Below, piece by piece: positions 1-7,037 of a DNA stretch of 8,170 bases. The notes beneath the pieces were generated by a model. It worked only from the letters and a program-made list of their open reading frames with translations. It searched no databases and was not told where the DNA came from. The DNA is taken from the NCBI GenBank assembly GCA_963638355.1, contig CAVHRT010000078.1:1-8170 (forward strand). The letters are read 5' to 3'. This DNA is from W0P28-013 sp963638355. GTDB taxonomy: Bacteria > Bacteroidota > Bacteroidia > Bacteroidales > Paludibacteraceae. Within the stretch, counting starts at the first letter, position 1; each line of letters opens with the position of its first letter. The position numbers were made by a program, and so were the translations under genes.

Positions 1-19
1 TCTGACAAATTTTTGACAT
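1..19 (-). CDS. Possible 5' end of a gene running off the left edge
   Basis: An ATG on the minus strand at 19-17 opens a frame reading M-S-K-I-C-Q up to the window edge. It is the first ATG after an in-frame stop at 41-43, and it lies about 40 nt downstream of the expected transcription start of the promoter at 66-97. Six codons say nothing about function. The gene could be the next member of the polysaccharide locus or something unrelated, and the true start could lie further left. Confidence 0.3.
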
Positions 20-65
20 TTTACTTATGTTTTTTCGTTTCTATTCTTCCCCTAAAATTGGTCTG

Positions 66-97
66 CAAAATTACAACTTATTTTTGGACTGACCAAA
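66..97 (-). promoter_or_regulatory. Bacteroidota-type promoter reading leftwards out of the window
   Basis: On the minus strand there is TTTG (97-94), a 20-bp spacer, then TAATTTTG (73-66). This matches the Bacteroidota primary sigma consensus TTTG-N19-21-TAnnTTTG at every defined position. It would start transcription near position 60 and serve a gene beyond the left edge. It lies about 70 bp after the kinase stop codon, so the next gene need not depend on read-through. No GC-rich terminator hairpin is visible between 98 and 169, only weak AT-only inverted repeats (for example TTATA/TATAA at 150-162). Confidence 0.6.
83..97. repeat. Short inverted repeat over the -33 element
   Basis: TTTGG (83-87) and CCAAA (93-97) are perfect inverted arms around a 5-nt centre. 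The right arm overlaps the -33 TTTG of the leftward promoter. It could be an operator half-site pair, but 5-bp arms in AT-rich DNA arise easily by chance. Confidence 0.3.
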
Positions 98-169
98 CCT
101 ATTGCGAAAAATATTTTTTATTTCTCGTAATTTTCTGATTATCAATATGTTATAAACTATAATTTTATA

Positions 170-2593
170 TTACTCGTCGTCGTCTTCGAAATCGGCTTTC
201 ACATAATAACTATCTTTGTGCTTCTTCTTTTTGCCGTTTGAACCATAATATCCGTAACCATAGCCGTAGCCATAACCATATCCGTAGCCATAGCCATAAC
301 CGTAGCCATATTTGCCAAGTTTCTTAATGTCGACATCATTAAGCACAATGTAGGTGTTTGGCATGTCGTCGTCTTTGATGCGCTCGGCGAAACTGCGGAA
401 GAAGCCTTTGTTGGTCTTGGCACAACGAGCCACCAGCAGGTTCACATCCACTTGGCGCACTAGCGCAAAGGCATCGGCCACAAGTCCAAGCGGGCTAGTA
501 TCGATGATGATGTAGTCGTAGCGGTGCTTGAGTTCTTCGATGGTGGCGCGCATCTTTTCGCTGCGGATAAGTTCGCCCGGATTTGGCGGCACGGTGCCAC
601 CCAGCAGAATGTCGAATCCGAGTTCTTCATCATGAATAATGGCTTCGTCGAGCGTGATATCGCCTATTAAATAGTGTGTAATGCCTTTGTGATGTTTGTG
701 CAGCAGCGGCGCAACACTCGGCTTGCGCAAGTCAAGGTCCATCAGCAGCGTTTTGTGGCTGATAAGACTATAAACGCCCGCCATGTTAGCCGAGAAATAG
801 GTTTTACCATCGCCCGATTCCGCCGAAGTGATCATCACCGTGATAGGTGCTTTGCGCTGCGCAATGGACTCGAGACGCGTACGAATGCCACGCAGCGACT
901 CGGTGAATGCCGATTTGGTACTTTGCGTAGAAAGCACAGGATGTTCGCTGTTGGTTTTGGTGTGTCGAATGCTACCAATGAGCGGGAAATAGCGCGTCAC
1001 TTTCTGAATATCTTTTTCGGCACGAATGGTGAAGTTGAGCAATTCGCGCAGCACAAGGAAGGCGATAGGCACAAGCAGTCCGAACAGACCATAAGTGGTG
1101 TAGGTTTTCGAGGTAGAACCGCCATTCACCACGCCGCCAATGCGCGCGGGCTGCAGCACAGAGTTATCAGGCACATTCGAAGCCTTGCGAATTTGCGCCT
1201 CGCTGCGTTTTTGCAGCAGGAAAGTGTAGTAACTATCGTTGATTTTGTACTCGCGCTCCATGTTTATCATGGTATTCTCCTTTTCGGGCAACTCCTTGCT
1301 CTCGGCAACGGCGCGGTTGTATTCTTCCTCGTAGTTTTTCAGATCGAGATCGTAAACGCTACGCACATTGCGAAGCACCTCTAGCAACATGTTGCGCACC
1401 TGCTCCATCTGCTTGGTATAGCGAGCATAATTCGGATTTTTCTCGCCAATCTCGGCGCGATCGAGTTGCAGTTTGTTGTACTGGCTCACCAAATCGAGCA
1501 GCGTGGGATCCGACACGCCAATGCTTGTGGGCGCAACCAGCACATCTTCCACAATGTTATCTTTCAGATAATTCGACAGATAGTTGAAATAGCGCTCTTT
1601 CTGATCGAGTTCCACTTTGCGGTCGGCCAAAGCGGAGAGTTTCGACATCACATCGCCCATGTAACTATTCACATCGATGATGTTATTTTCGCGACGATAG
1701 GCACGCAGACGTCCTTCCGATTCAGAAAGATCGACCGAGATTATTTTCAACTGATCATCAATGAAATCGATGGTGCGAATGGCCTCGGCGTTTTTGCGCT
1801 CAAGGTTGTTGTCGATGAATTTCTGCGCCAACATATTCAGAAAATCGGCATCGCGAGCGGGCTCAGTGCCGACCAGCGAAATACTAAGCACCGACGACAT
1901 CTCATCGGCCCAGCCAACGCTAAGGCGACCGTAGAATTCCTCCTCGAGCGATTCCACCGAACGGAAACGAAACAGAATTTTTTCGCCAGGATTGATAGCA
2001 TATTTGCGATGAACCGTGGCAAACATGAGCGAATGCTCGAACGGCACATCGTAACGCCCACCAATCAACACTTCCGAATCCTCGATGTTTGGGCGAATGG
2101 CGAAACTATCGCCCTCGAGTTGTTCGAAAATAAATTCGCACGAATAGGCTTCGGGAGCGAGGTAGATATGCTCAATGCTGACGGGCTCGCGACCGTAGAA
2201 ACTGGTAGTTTTGAACCTTCCGCGCGTAAAAAATTCCACATCGAAAGGCAGGCACTCTACCGTTTGGCGCATCATGTTGTACGAATGGAGCAACAGCAGT
2301 TGGTTGTTGCTACTGCGATAGCCGCCAGCACCAGCACCGAAACCTTGCATAAACGAATATTGATTCGACGAATTATCCTCGATCATCATTTTCAGCTCGG
2401 TGGAAAATTGCGGCGTCCAACTGCGGTTTTGATAGTAGGCAACGCCCAAACCAATGACCAATCCGATGAGCAGCAGGTACCAGTGATGCAGCAAAAGCCC
2501 CACCCACTCCATGATGTTGAACGACGATTCCTCTTCGTCCTCCTCGGCGGTGCGTGGCACTTGCGGTTGTGTATAGTTCGTATCTTCAGCCAT
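170..2593 (-). CDS. Wzc-like polysaccharide co-polymerase with tyrosine autokinase (BY-kinase)
   Basis: This inner-membrane protein of 807 aa regulates polymer chain length and export in Wzx/Wzy-type capsule or exopolysaccharide synthesis. An acidic cytoplasmic N-terminus (about 1-25) precedes transmembrane helix 1 (about 33-54). A long periplasmic Wzz/GNVR region follows, with probable coiled coil at about 270-470, then helix 2 (about 499-518). The cytoplasmic kinase has EX2RX2R (E565, R568, R571), Walker A (A591-T598, with GDGKT), Walker A' (D619, D621 in LLMDLDLR), a PNPGEL motif (670-675) and Walker B (III-D698). The tail has 12 tyrosines in residues 762-783, alternating with glycine, then a lysine cluster, Y796/Y797 and an acidic end. 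In the family such tails are autophosphorylated between subunits. It starts with ATG, 6 nt after the preceding OPX gene, so it is very probably co-transcribed with both OPX genes. No matching phosphatase is in the window. Confidence 0.95.
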   Translation of the reverse strand: MAEDTNYTQPQVPRTAEEDEEESSFNIMEWVGLLLHHWYLLLIGLVIGLGVAYYQNRSWTPQFSTELKMMIEDNSSNQYSFMQGFGAGAGGYRSSNNQLLLLHSYNMMRQTVECLPFDVEFFTRGRFKTTSFYGREPVSIEHIYLAPEAYSCEFIFEQLEGDSFAIRPNIEDSEVLIGGRYDVPFEHSLMFATVHRKYAINPGEKILFRFRSVESLEEEFYGRLSVGWADEMSSVLSISLVGTEPARDADFLNMLAQKFIDNNLERKNAEAIRTIDFIDDQLKIISVDLSESEGRLRAYRRENNIIDVNSYMGDVMSKLSALADRKVELDQKERYFNYLSNYLKDNIVEDVLVAPTSIGVSDPTLLDLVSQYNKLQLDRAEIGEKNPNYARYTKQMEQVRNMLLEVLRNVRSVYDLDLKNYEEEYNRAVAESKELPEKENTMINMEREYKINDSYYTFLLQKRSEAQIRKASNVPDNSVLQPARIGGVVNGGSTSKTYTTYGLFGLLVPIAFLVLRELLNFTIRAEKDIQKVTRYFPLIGSIRHTKTNSEHPVLSTQSTKSAFTESLRGIRTRLESIAQRKAPITVMITSAESGDGKTYFSANMAGVYSLISHKTLLMDLDLRKPSVAPLLHKHHKGITHYLIGDITLDEAIIHDEELGFDILLGGTVPPNPGELIRSEKMRATIEELKHRYDYIIIDTSPLGLVADAFALVRQVDVNLLVARCAKTNKGFFRSFAERIKDDDMPNTYIVLNDVDIKKLGKYGYGYGYGYGYGYGYGYGYGYYGSNGKKKKHKDSYYVKADFEDDDE
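245..310 (-). repeat. Imperfect 6-bp repeat coding the Tyr-Gly tail
   Basis: Within the kinase gene, codons 762-783 read as ten Tyr-Gly pairs followed by Tyr-Tyr. At DNA level this is a 6-bp unit TAYGGN whose third codon positions vary (TAT/TAC, GGC/GGT/GGA). The repeat is therefore perfect in protein but degenerate in DNA. That pattern suggests selection on the peptide, or an old expansion that has since drifted. Copy number could still change by slippage or recombination in steps of two residues without shifting the frame. Confidence 0.9.
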
Positions 2594-2599
2594 AATTTT

Positions 2600-3358
2600 C
2601 TATTTGTAAGTCAGCACCAAATTCCAAACCGTAAGCAATAGCGAGAGCGACGATGTGATGATGCTCAAGAAGCCCGAGTAAGAATTGACTGCCCAAAATT
2701 TCTTTTTTGTTACATCTACATAGATGATATCGTTGGGATAGATGTAGTAATACTCCGAATCGATGAGGCTTTTGGAGCGCAAGTCGAACGAGACAATTTT
2801 TGTGCCATCGTTGGTTTCACGCACAATCTTCACATTACCGTAGTCGCCCGAATCGTTCAAGCCGCCACACAGCGCCAACGCCTGATAGATGGTGAGCCGC
2901 TCTTTGTAGATGCTGTAATAACCGCGCCCCGCATCGCCAATCACGCAGAAAGTGCTGGTCGAGAGCGCCAATTTCACCTGCACATCTGGAATATAAGGTT
3001 TCAATTGCGATGTTACGAACACTTCAGCCTCTTCGAGCGTCATACCCTCCACAGGAATGTGGCTCAGATACGGAATGTCGATTGTGCCATCTTCGTGAAT
3101 CGGATAGGTGATGCCACCACTGTTCGAGTTCATCGAAACGCGATTGCCGCCAAACATGGCCGCCGATTCGTTATTTGCCGTGATAATGCGCAGCGTAAGC
3201 TCGTCGTTTTTGCGCAAGCGATATTCGTGATAAACACCCTGCTCGTAGGTCGGCAGACTGTTGCGCTCTTGCAACAAGCCAACCACACGCCGTGTGTAAC
3301 ACGATGTGGCAACTAGCGCAACAAGACAATATGTGAGCAAACGCACAAGGTTTTTCAT
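2600..3358 (-). CDS. Outer-membrane polysaccharide export lipoprotein (OPX/Wza-like), second copy
   Basis: The protein has 252 aa. A lipoprotein signal peptide ends at V-A-T-S-C20. A polysaccharide export (Poly_export) domain covers roughly residues 44-130, followed by one SLBB-type beta-grasp region (about 133-190), a conserved Y-P-N-D-I-I-Y-V stretch (207-214) and a hydrophobic C-terminal helix (about 229-250). In Wza of E. coli a C-terminal helix forms the outer-membrane alpha-barrel; here that role is inferred. It is shorter than Wza, as is usual for Bacteroidota OPX proteins. I chose the ATG at 3358; a TTG codon immediately upstream (3361) would only add one Met. It lies between the first OPX gene (6-nt gap) and the kinase gene (6-nt gap). 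Over its residues 155-214 it shares 32 of 60 positions with the first OPX protein in an ungapped hand alignment. Confidence 0.93.
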   Translation of the reverse strand: MKNLVRLLTYCLVALVATSCYTRRVVGLLQERNSLPTYEQGVYHEYRLRKNDELTLRIITANNESAAMFGGNRVSMNSNSGGITYPIHEDGTIDIPYLSHIPVEGMTLEEAEVFVTSQLKPYIPDVQVKLALSTSTFCVIGDAGRGYYSIYKERLTIYQALALCGGLNDSGDYGNVKIVRETNDGTKIVSFDLRSKSLIDSEYYYIYPNDIIYVDVTKKKFWAVNSYSGFLSIITSSLSLLLTVWNLVLTYK

Positions 3359-3364
3359 CAAAAA

Positions 3365-4198
3365 TTAGTTACCTGTATTACCCGAATTTGAGTTATTTTT
3401 CACTTCTTTCTGAATCATCGTAACGATGCCATAAATGAACACGCCGAACGAGATGGTGGACAGCGTGAGCGAGGTTACGCCCGTAAAGTGCTGAACGCCA
3501 AAGAATTTCGCACTCGAAAATGGCACATAAATCACATCGTTTGGCTGAATGTAGTAAAATTCGGAATTGATGAGCGACTGGCCGCGCAGGTCGAAAGTCT
3601 TGACTATCGTGCCATTTTCGGTCTGACGAATTATCTGAATTTCGTTGCGTTTTGAGTAGTACGACATATCGCCGCACATGGCCAACGCCTGATAGATGTT
3701 GAGCTTGTCTTTGGGCATATTGTACCGCCCCGAGCCGGCCTCGCCAAGCACTGAAAACGAGCGATTCGAGAGTTTTATCTCCACCGCCGCGTGCGACACC
3801 GACTCTTTCAGTGCCTCTTCCAAAAGGAATTTCACCTCACGCGTAGTTTTGCCAAGCACAGGCAGTTTGCCCACATACGGATAGTTGATGCAACCATCTT
3901 CTGCCACCACATACATGAAAAGTCGCGCCGTGGCAGGATCGGCATTATCGAGCGAATTATTGCTGCTTTGCGACGAATAGCCATTATACATCGCCACCTC
4001 GTCGGGATTGGGCGAGTGAATGAGAATGTAGAGGTAATCGCCCTTTTGCAGACGATAGTCTTTGTACTCCACAGTATCGGCATATTCGGGAATACCGCGC
4101 CCCGAGGGCTGCAGATAGTTCACCTTGTGCGTAGTCATGCACGATGAACAAAGCCCCAACACGAGCGACAATACCGATATGTAGACAAATTTCTTCAA
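3365..4198 (-). CDS. Outer-membrane polysaccharide export lipoprotein (OPX/Wza-like), first copy, TTG start
   Basis: The protein has 277 aa from a TTG at 4198 (280 aa if a TTG at 4207 is used). No in-frame ATG exists before residue 21, which already lies past the signal peptide, and an upstream in-frame stop lies at 4223-4225, so initiation must be non-ATG. I prefer 4198: it gives a typical M-K-K-F signal peptide ending at C20, the same length as in the downstream paralog. Poly_export (about 45-145) is followed by an SLBB region (about 147-205), a P-N-D-V-I-Y-V motif, a C-terminal hydrophobic helix (about 240-263) and a polar Asn/Gly-rich tail absent from its paralog. The protein is expected to be a periplasmic/outer-membrane conduit subunit acting with the Wzc-like kinase. 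It heads the three-gene block, and a promoter-like sequence lies immediately upstream. Confidence 0.92.
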   Translation of the reverse strand: MKKFVYISVLSLVLGLCSSCMTTHKVNYLQPSGRGIPEYADTVEYKDYRLQKGDYLYILIHSPNPDEVAMYNGYSSQSSNNSLDNADPATARLFMYVVAEDGCINYPYVGKLPVLGKTTREVKFLLEEALKESVSHAAVEIKLSNRSFSVLGEAGSGRYNMPKDKLNIYQALAMCGDMSYYSKRNEIQIIRQTENGTIVKTFDLRGQSLINSEFYYIQPNDVIYVPFSSAKFFGVQHFTGVTSLTLSTISFGVFIYGIVTMIQKEVKNNSNSGNTGN

Positions 4199-4217
4199 AT
4201 TATACAAAATCGAACTG

Positions 4218-4248
4218 CAAAATTACACTTTTTAGTTGAAAGTAAAAA
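4218..4248 (-). promoter_or_regulatory. Promoter for the OPX-OPX-kinase operon
   Basis: On the minus strand TAATTTTG (4225-4218) fits the -7 consensus TAnnTTTG perfectly. A 3-of-4 match to the -33 box (TTTT, 4248-4245) sits 19 bp upstream. Transcription would begin near 4211-4215, leaving a leader of only about 13-17 nt before the TTG at 4198, or fewer than 10 nt before the TTG at 4207. The 13-base stretch around the -7 box is identical to the one in the promoter at 66-97. Read-through from malQ remains possible. Confidence 0.55.
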
Positions 4249-4250
4249 GT
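4227..4250. repeat. Perfect inverted repeat inside the operon promoter
   Basis: ACTTTTTA (4227-4234) and TAAAAAGT (4243-4250) are perfect 8-bp inverted arms around an 8-nt centre. The repeat lies in the 66 bp between the malQ stop and the upstream TTG (4207) and covers the spacer between the putative -33 and -7 boxes. It could be an operator. It is a poor intrinsic terminator for malQ because each arm has one G or C only and no clear U-run follows. Confidence 0.5.
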
Positions 4251-4272
4251 CGTCATTTTTCGCCTCGTCAAA

Positions 4273-6960
4273 CTATCTTCCCGCTTGCTGCACAAGATTG
4301 CGAAGCATGTCGTTGAAATCGTCGGCTTTGAGCAAATCTTCCAGACTGATGTGCATGCGATAGCGCCAGCTGAACTTGGTGTTCGATGGCACATTGATGC
4401 GCTCGTCGTTCGGATTTTCGCGGCGCAGTTCGGGCGACATTCCCATCAAATCTTGCCACTGGAAAATGCTCCACATGGCAGGCGAATAGAGGTGTTGCAC
4501 CACAATATCGCGATTCACCCACCATTCGCAGAAATAAGGCGCCTCGCCCCAATGGCCAAGTTGCTGGTTGTAGAAGCGTTGCGATGTGGCAAAATCCTCT
4601 TCCCACCAACCGCGAATGGTGCTCATGTCGTGCGTCGACGGCGTAACCACCGACAGATATGGCGCATCGGCCGGATGGAAAAATTCGATCTTGTCGGTTT
4701 TTGGCGCGCGCTGAATTTCGAGGCTCAAAATGCCGAGTTCGTTCATCACAGCGGTAACGCAGTGCGTCATCATGCCCAAATCCTCACCACAGATAAGCAT
4801 ATTGGTGGCGCGTTTCAAGGCAGGCAGTTTGCGCATGCCCGAAGCGTACCAGCGCGCATCTTGGCGACGGTAGAAATAGTCGACATACAATTCGCGGAAC
4901 ACGCGTTTCTGATTTTCGTCGAGATTTTGGAAAGTGCTGAGCGCCTCCATGCCGTAGCGCGGATAGTACTGACGACCCTCGCTGCCAGGCACTTCGAACA
5001 GAAGCACATTCGAAATCAGATCGAACAAACCCCATTTCACGCGCTCCGAAATTTTGCCCTCGTCGAACATGCGCTGAACCGCCTTTTGCGAAGCATATTC
5101 AGGCTTGATGCGATAGGCAAATCCGTATTCGATGTAAAGACAATTCTGGCGCACCCAATCGGCTTCGTTGCCAAAATTATCCCAAAGAATTTGGTCGGTG
5201 ATATATGGTTTTGTGAAGCGTTCGTAATCGAACCACAAGCCACGACTCTCGAATTCATCGACATAGAGCGGAATCGATGGATTCAAATAGCCCATGATGC
5301 CCTCTTCGTGCGCCATCGGAATTTGCCAAATGCGGAAAAATCCGAGAATATGGTCGATACGGAAAGTATCGAAATAGCGCGACATCTGTTCGAAACGCTT
5401 TTTCCACCAATCGAAACCTGTGCGCTCGATGGCTTCCCAGTTGTAGGTCGGCAGTTCCCAATTCTGACCTTTGATGGCGAACATATCTGGCGGTGCGCCC
5501 GCTTGCATGTCCATGTTGAAGAGTTCGGGATTGGTCCAAGTGTCGCAACTGTTGCGGTTCACACCTATCGGAATATCGCCTTTCAGCACCACGCCCAGCG
5601 AATGCGCATAAGCCACCGCCTCTTTCAGTTGCAAATGCAGATGATACTGAATAAACCAGTTGGCGGCAATCTCGTCGAACCACGCATGCGAAGGTTTCGT
5701 GAGCGGTTCAATTTTTTTCTCGTCGTAATGCGCAAAATCGTTCCACCGCGAATAGTCCGAAGTGCCAAATTTATCGCGCAAGCAGCAGAAAACGGCATAC
5801 GGTTTCAGCCAATATTCGTTTTCGGCATAGAATTTTTTGAAATTTTTGTCGTGAAGGAATTCATTTTTCTGCTCGGCGTATGCGGCTTTGGCATATTTCA
5901 GTTTGAAATTCAAGACAGGCAGAAAATCGACCAGCGGTTCGTCGTTCAGGCGTTTCTGCTCAGCCTTGCGCTGCTTTGTGAGTTCGTGTTTTGCCGAGAG
6001 ATGCAGTTCTTCCAAATCGAGGAACAGCGGATTGAGCGCGAAAGCCGAGATGGCGGCGTATGGCAGAATGTCGGCATCGGTGTGCGTGCCGAGCGTATCA
6101 TTGAGCGGCAGCACCTGAATCAGCTTCAAGCCCACGCGCGAGGCCCAATCGGCCATCAGTTTCAGATCGGCAAAATCGCCCACGCCAAAACTGCGCTGCG
6201 ACCGCAGACTGAACACTGGAATGCTCACGCCAGCACCACGGAAAAGTCCGCCTTCGAAACGGGCAAAAGTGTCGGTAACAACCACCAATTCGCCCTTTCC
6301 AGCCACTGGCACAATGCGATCGGCGCCATTTTCGAAATAGCGAAATTGCTTAGTCGAGATGTTGTAGACACCATATTTATAATGCACCGAATCTTTCAGT
6401 TTCCCGAGATTCGCATCGAGCGACCAAAGTGCCGTGCCGTTGCAAGCCATTGGCAGGGCTTTGCTGGTGTCCCAATCACCCAGAGCCGCGCCGCTGCCCA
6501 CAATGCAGAGCGCATCACCTTTGGCCAAGAGCGGCGCTTTCACCTCGAAATGGTGCGTAACGCTGCGCACGGGTTTTGCCGCCACCGTCGGATAGTTTGG
6601 TTTGAGCAGCACCTCGCTGAAAGGCGCAGTCATAAAGGTATTTTCGAGTGCCGAAACGCTGTTCCACGCATCGATGAGCGTGAGTGTGGCATATTTTTCA
6701 GGCTCCAAATGCAGCGTGCGACCACTGCCCCACTCGGCCGTGGAAGTTTGCGCATTTTCGTCGCGAAGCAGATAATAGTAGTGCAGGTCACGCTCCTTGC
6801 CAAGGGTTATCGGCAAATCGAGTTGCCACGTTTCGCTAGGCTGAAAATTCATTGCTACGGCTTTCGACGGATCACCGCCACCAAGTTCTGGCAGATTGCC
6901 CACAACAAACAGCCGTTGCCCCCATTGGGTGAAATACGAAATTCGGAATTGAAGAACCAT
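4273..6960 (-). CDS. malQ: 4-alpha-glucanotransferase (amylomaltase), DPE2-like with two CBM20 domains
   Basis: This 895-aa GH77 enzyme transfers alpha-1,4-glucan segments between maltose, maltodextrin and glycogen-like acceptors, releasing glucose; it is expected in the cytoplasm, as no signal peptide is seen. Two N-terminal CBM20 starch-binding domains (about 1-110 and 134-235) precede the catalytic domain (from about 245). All three GH77 catalytic acids are visible: nucleophile D536 in FRIDH, acid/base E726 in GEDLG and D778 in STHD. The nucleophile and acid/base are 190 residues apart, versus 48 in E. coli MalQ, whereas the acid/base-to-Asp distance is 52 in both. An insertion of about 140 residues in that place, together with tandem CBM20, is the architecture of plant DPE2 and Bacteroidota MalQ. 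It starts with ATG. A promoter with a leader of about 140 nt lies upstream, divergent from prs. Codons TTA, CTA and TCA are essentially absent from the gene. Confidence 0.95.
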   Translation of the reverse strand: MVLQFRISYFTQWGQRLFVVGNLPELGGGDPSKAVAMNFQPSETWQLDLPITLGKERDLHYYYLLRDENAQTSTAEWGSGRTLHLEPEKYATLTLIDAWNSVSALENTFMTAPFSEVLLKPNYPTVAAKPVRSVTHHFEVKAPLLAKGDALCIVGSGAALGDWDTSKALPMACNGTALWSLDANLGKLKDSVHYKYGVYNISTKQFRYFENGADRIVPVAGKGELVVVTDTFARFEGGLFRGAGVSIPVFSLRSQRSFGVGDFADLKLMADWASRVGLKLIQVLPLNDTLGTHTDADILPYAAISAFALNPLFLDLEELHLSAKHELTKQRKAEQKRLNDEPLVDFLPVLNFKLKYAKAAYAEQKNEFLHDKNFKKFYAENEYWLKPYAVFCCLRDKFGTSDYSRWNDFAHYDEKKIEPLTKPSHAWFDEIAANWFIQYHLHLQLKEAVAYAHSLGVVLKGDIPIGVNRNSCDTWTNPELFNMDMQAGAPPDMFAIKGQNWELPTYNWEAIERTGFDWWKKRFEQMSRYFDTFRIDHILGFFRIWQIPMAHEEGIMGYLNPSIPLYVDEFESRGLWFDYERFTKPYITDQILWDNFGNEADWVRQNCLYIEYGFAYRIKPEYASQKAVQRMFDEGKISERVKWGLFDLISNVLLFEVPGSEGRQYYPRYGMEALSTFQNLDENQKRVFRELYVDYFYRRQDARWYASGMRKLPALKRATNMLICGEDLGMMTHCVTAVMNELGILSLEIQRAPKTDKIEFFHPADAPYLSVVTPSTHDMSTIRGWWEEDFATSQRFYNQQLGHWGEAPYFCEWWVNRDIVVQHLYSPAMWSIFQWQDLMGMSPELRRENPNDERINVPSNTKFSWRYRMHISLEDLLKADDFNDMLRNLVQQAGR

Positions 6961-6986
6961 ATTCTTGAATTGAAAGTTTGTTTATC

Positions 6987-7002
6987 AGTTGATTAGTTGA
7001 TT
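6987..7002. repeat. 8-bp tandem duplication in the malQ leader
   Basis: AGTTGATT occurs twice back to back (6987-6994 and 6995-7002), 27 bp before the malQ start codon. It lies in the transcribed leader if the promoter at 7107-7137 is used. Its function is unknown. Confidence 0.7.
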
Positions 7003-7012
7003 GAAAATTAGA

Positions 7013-7037
7013 TAATTGGGCAATTAAAGTCTTTAAT
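7013..7037. repeat. Two overlapping palindromes in the malQ leader
   Basis: TAATTG/CAATTA (arms 7013-7018 and 7021-7026, centre GG) overlaps ATTAAAG/CTTTAAT (arms 7023-7029 and 7031-7037, centre one base). Both are perfect. The spacers are too short for good RNA hairpins, so if functional they are more likely DNA-binding sites. AT-rich chance is the alternative. Confidence 0.45.

Noticed and set aside
106..119. AT-only palindrome after the kinase gene as an intrinsic terminator
   Set aside because: No G or C pairs in the stem and no loop; it would not form a stable RNA hairpin.
1466..2641. 391-aa open frame on the plus strand opposite the kinase gene (and 674-1384 likewise)
   Set aside because: Codon-register shadows of the Wzc-like gene, with the same explanation as for malQ; the minus-strand product has clear kinase motifs.
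4285..6996. 903-aa open frame on the plus strand opposite malQ
   Set aside because: It is in exact codon register with malQ and exists only because malQ lacks TTA, CTA and TCA codons. The translation is His/Arg/Ile-rich without recognisable domains, while malQ has all GH77 catalytic motifs.
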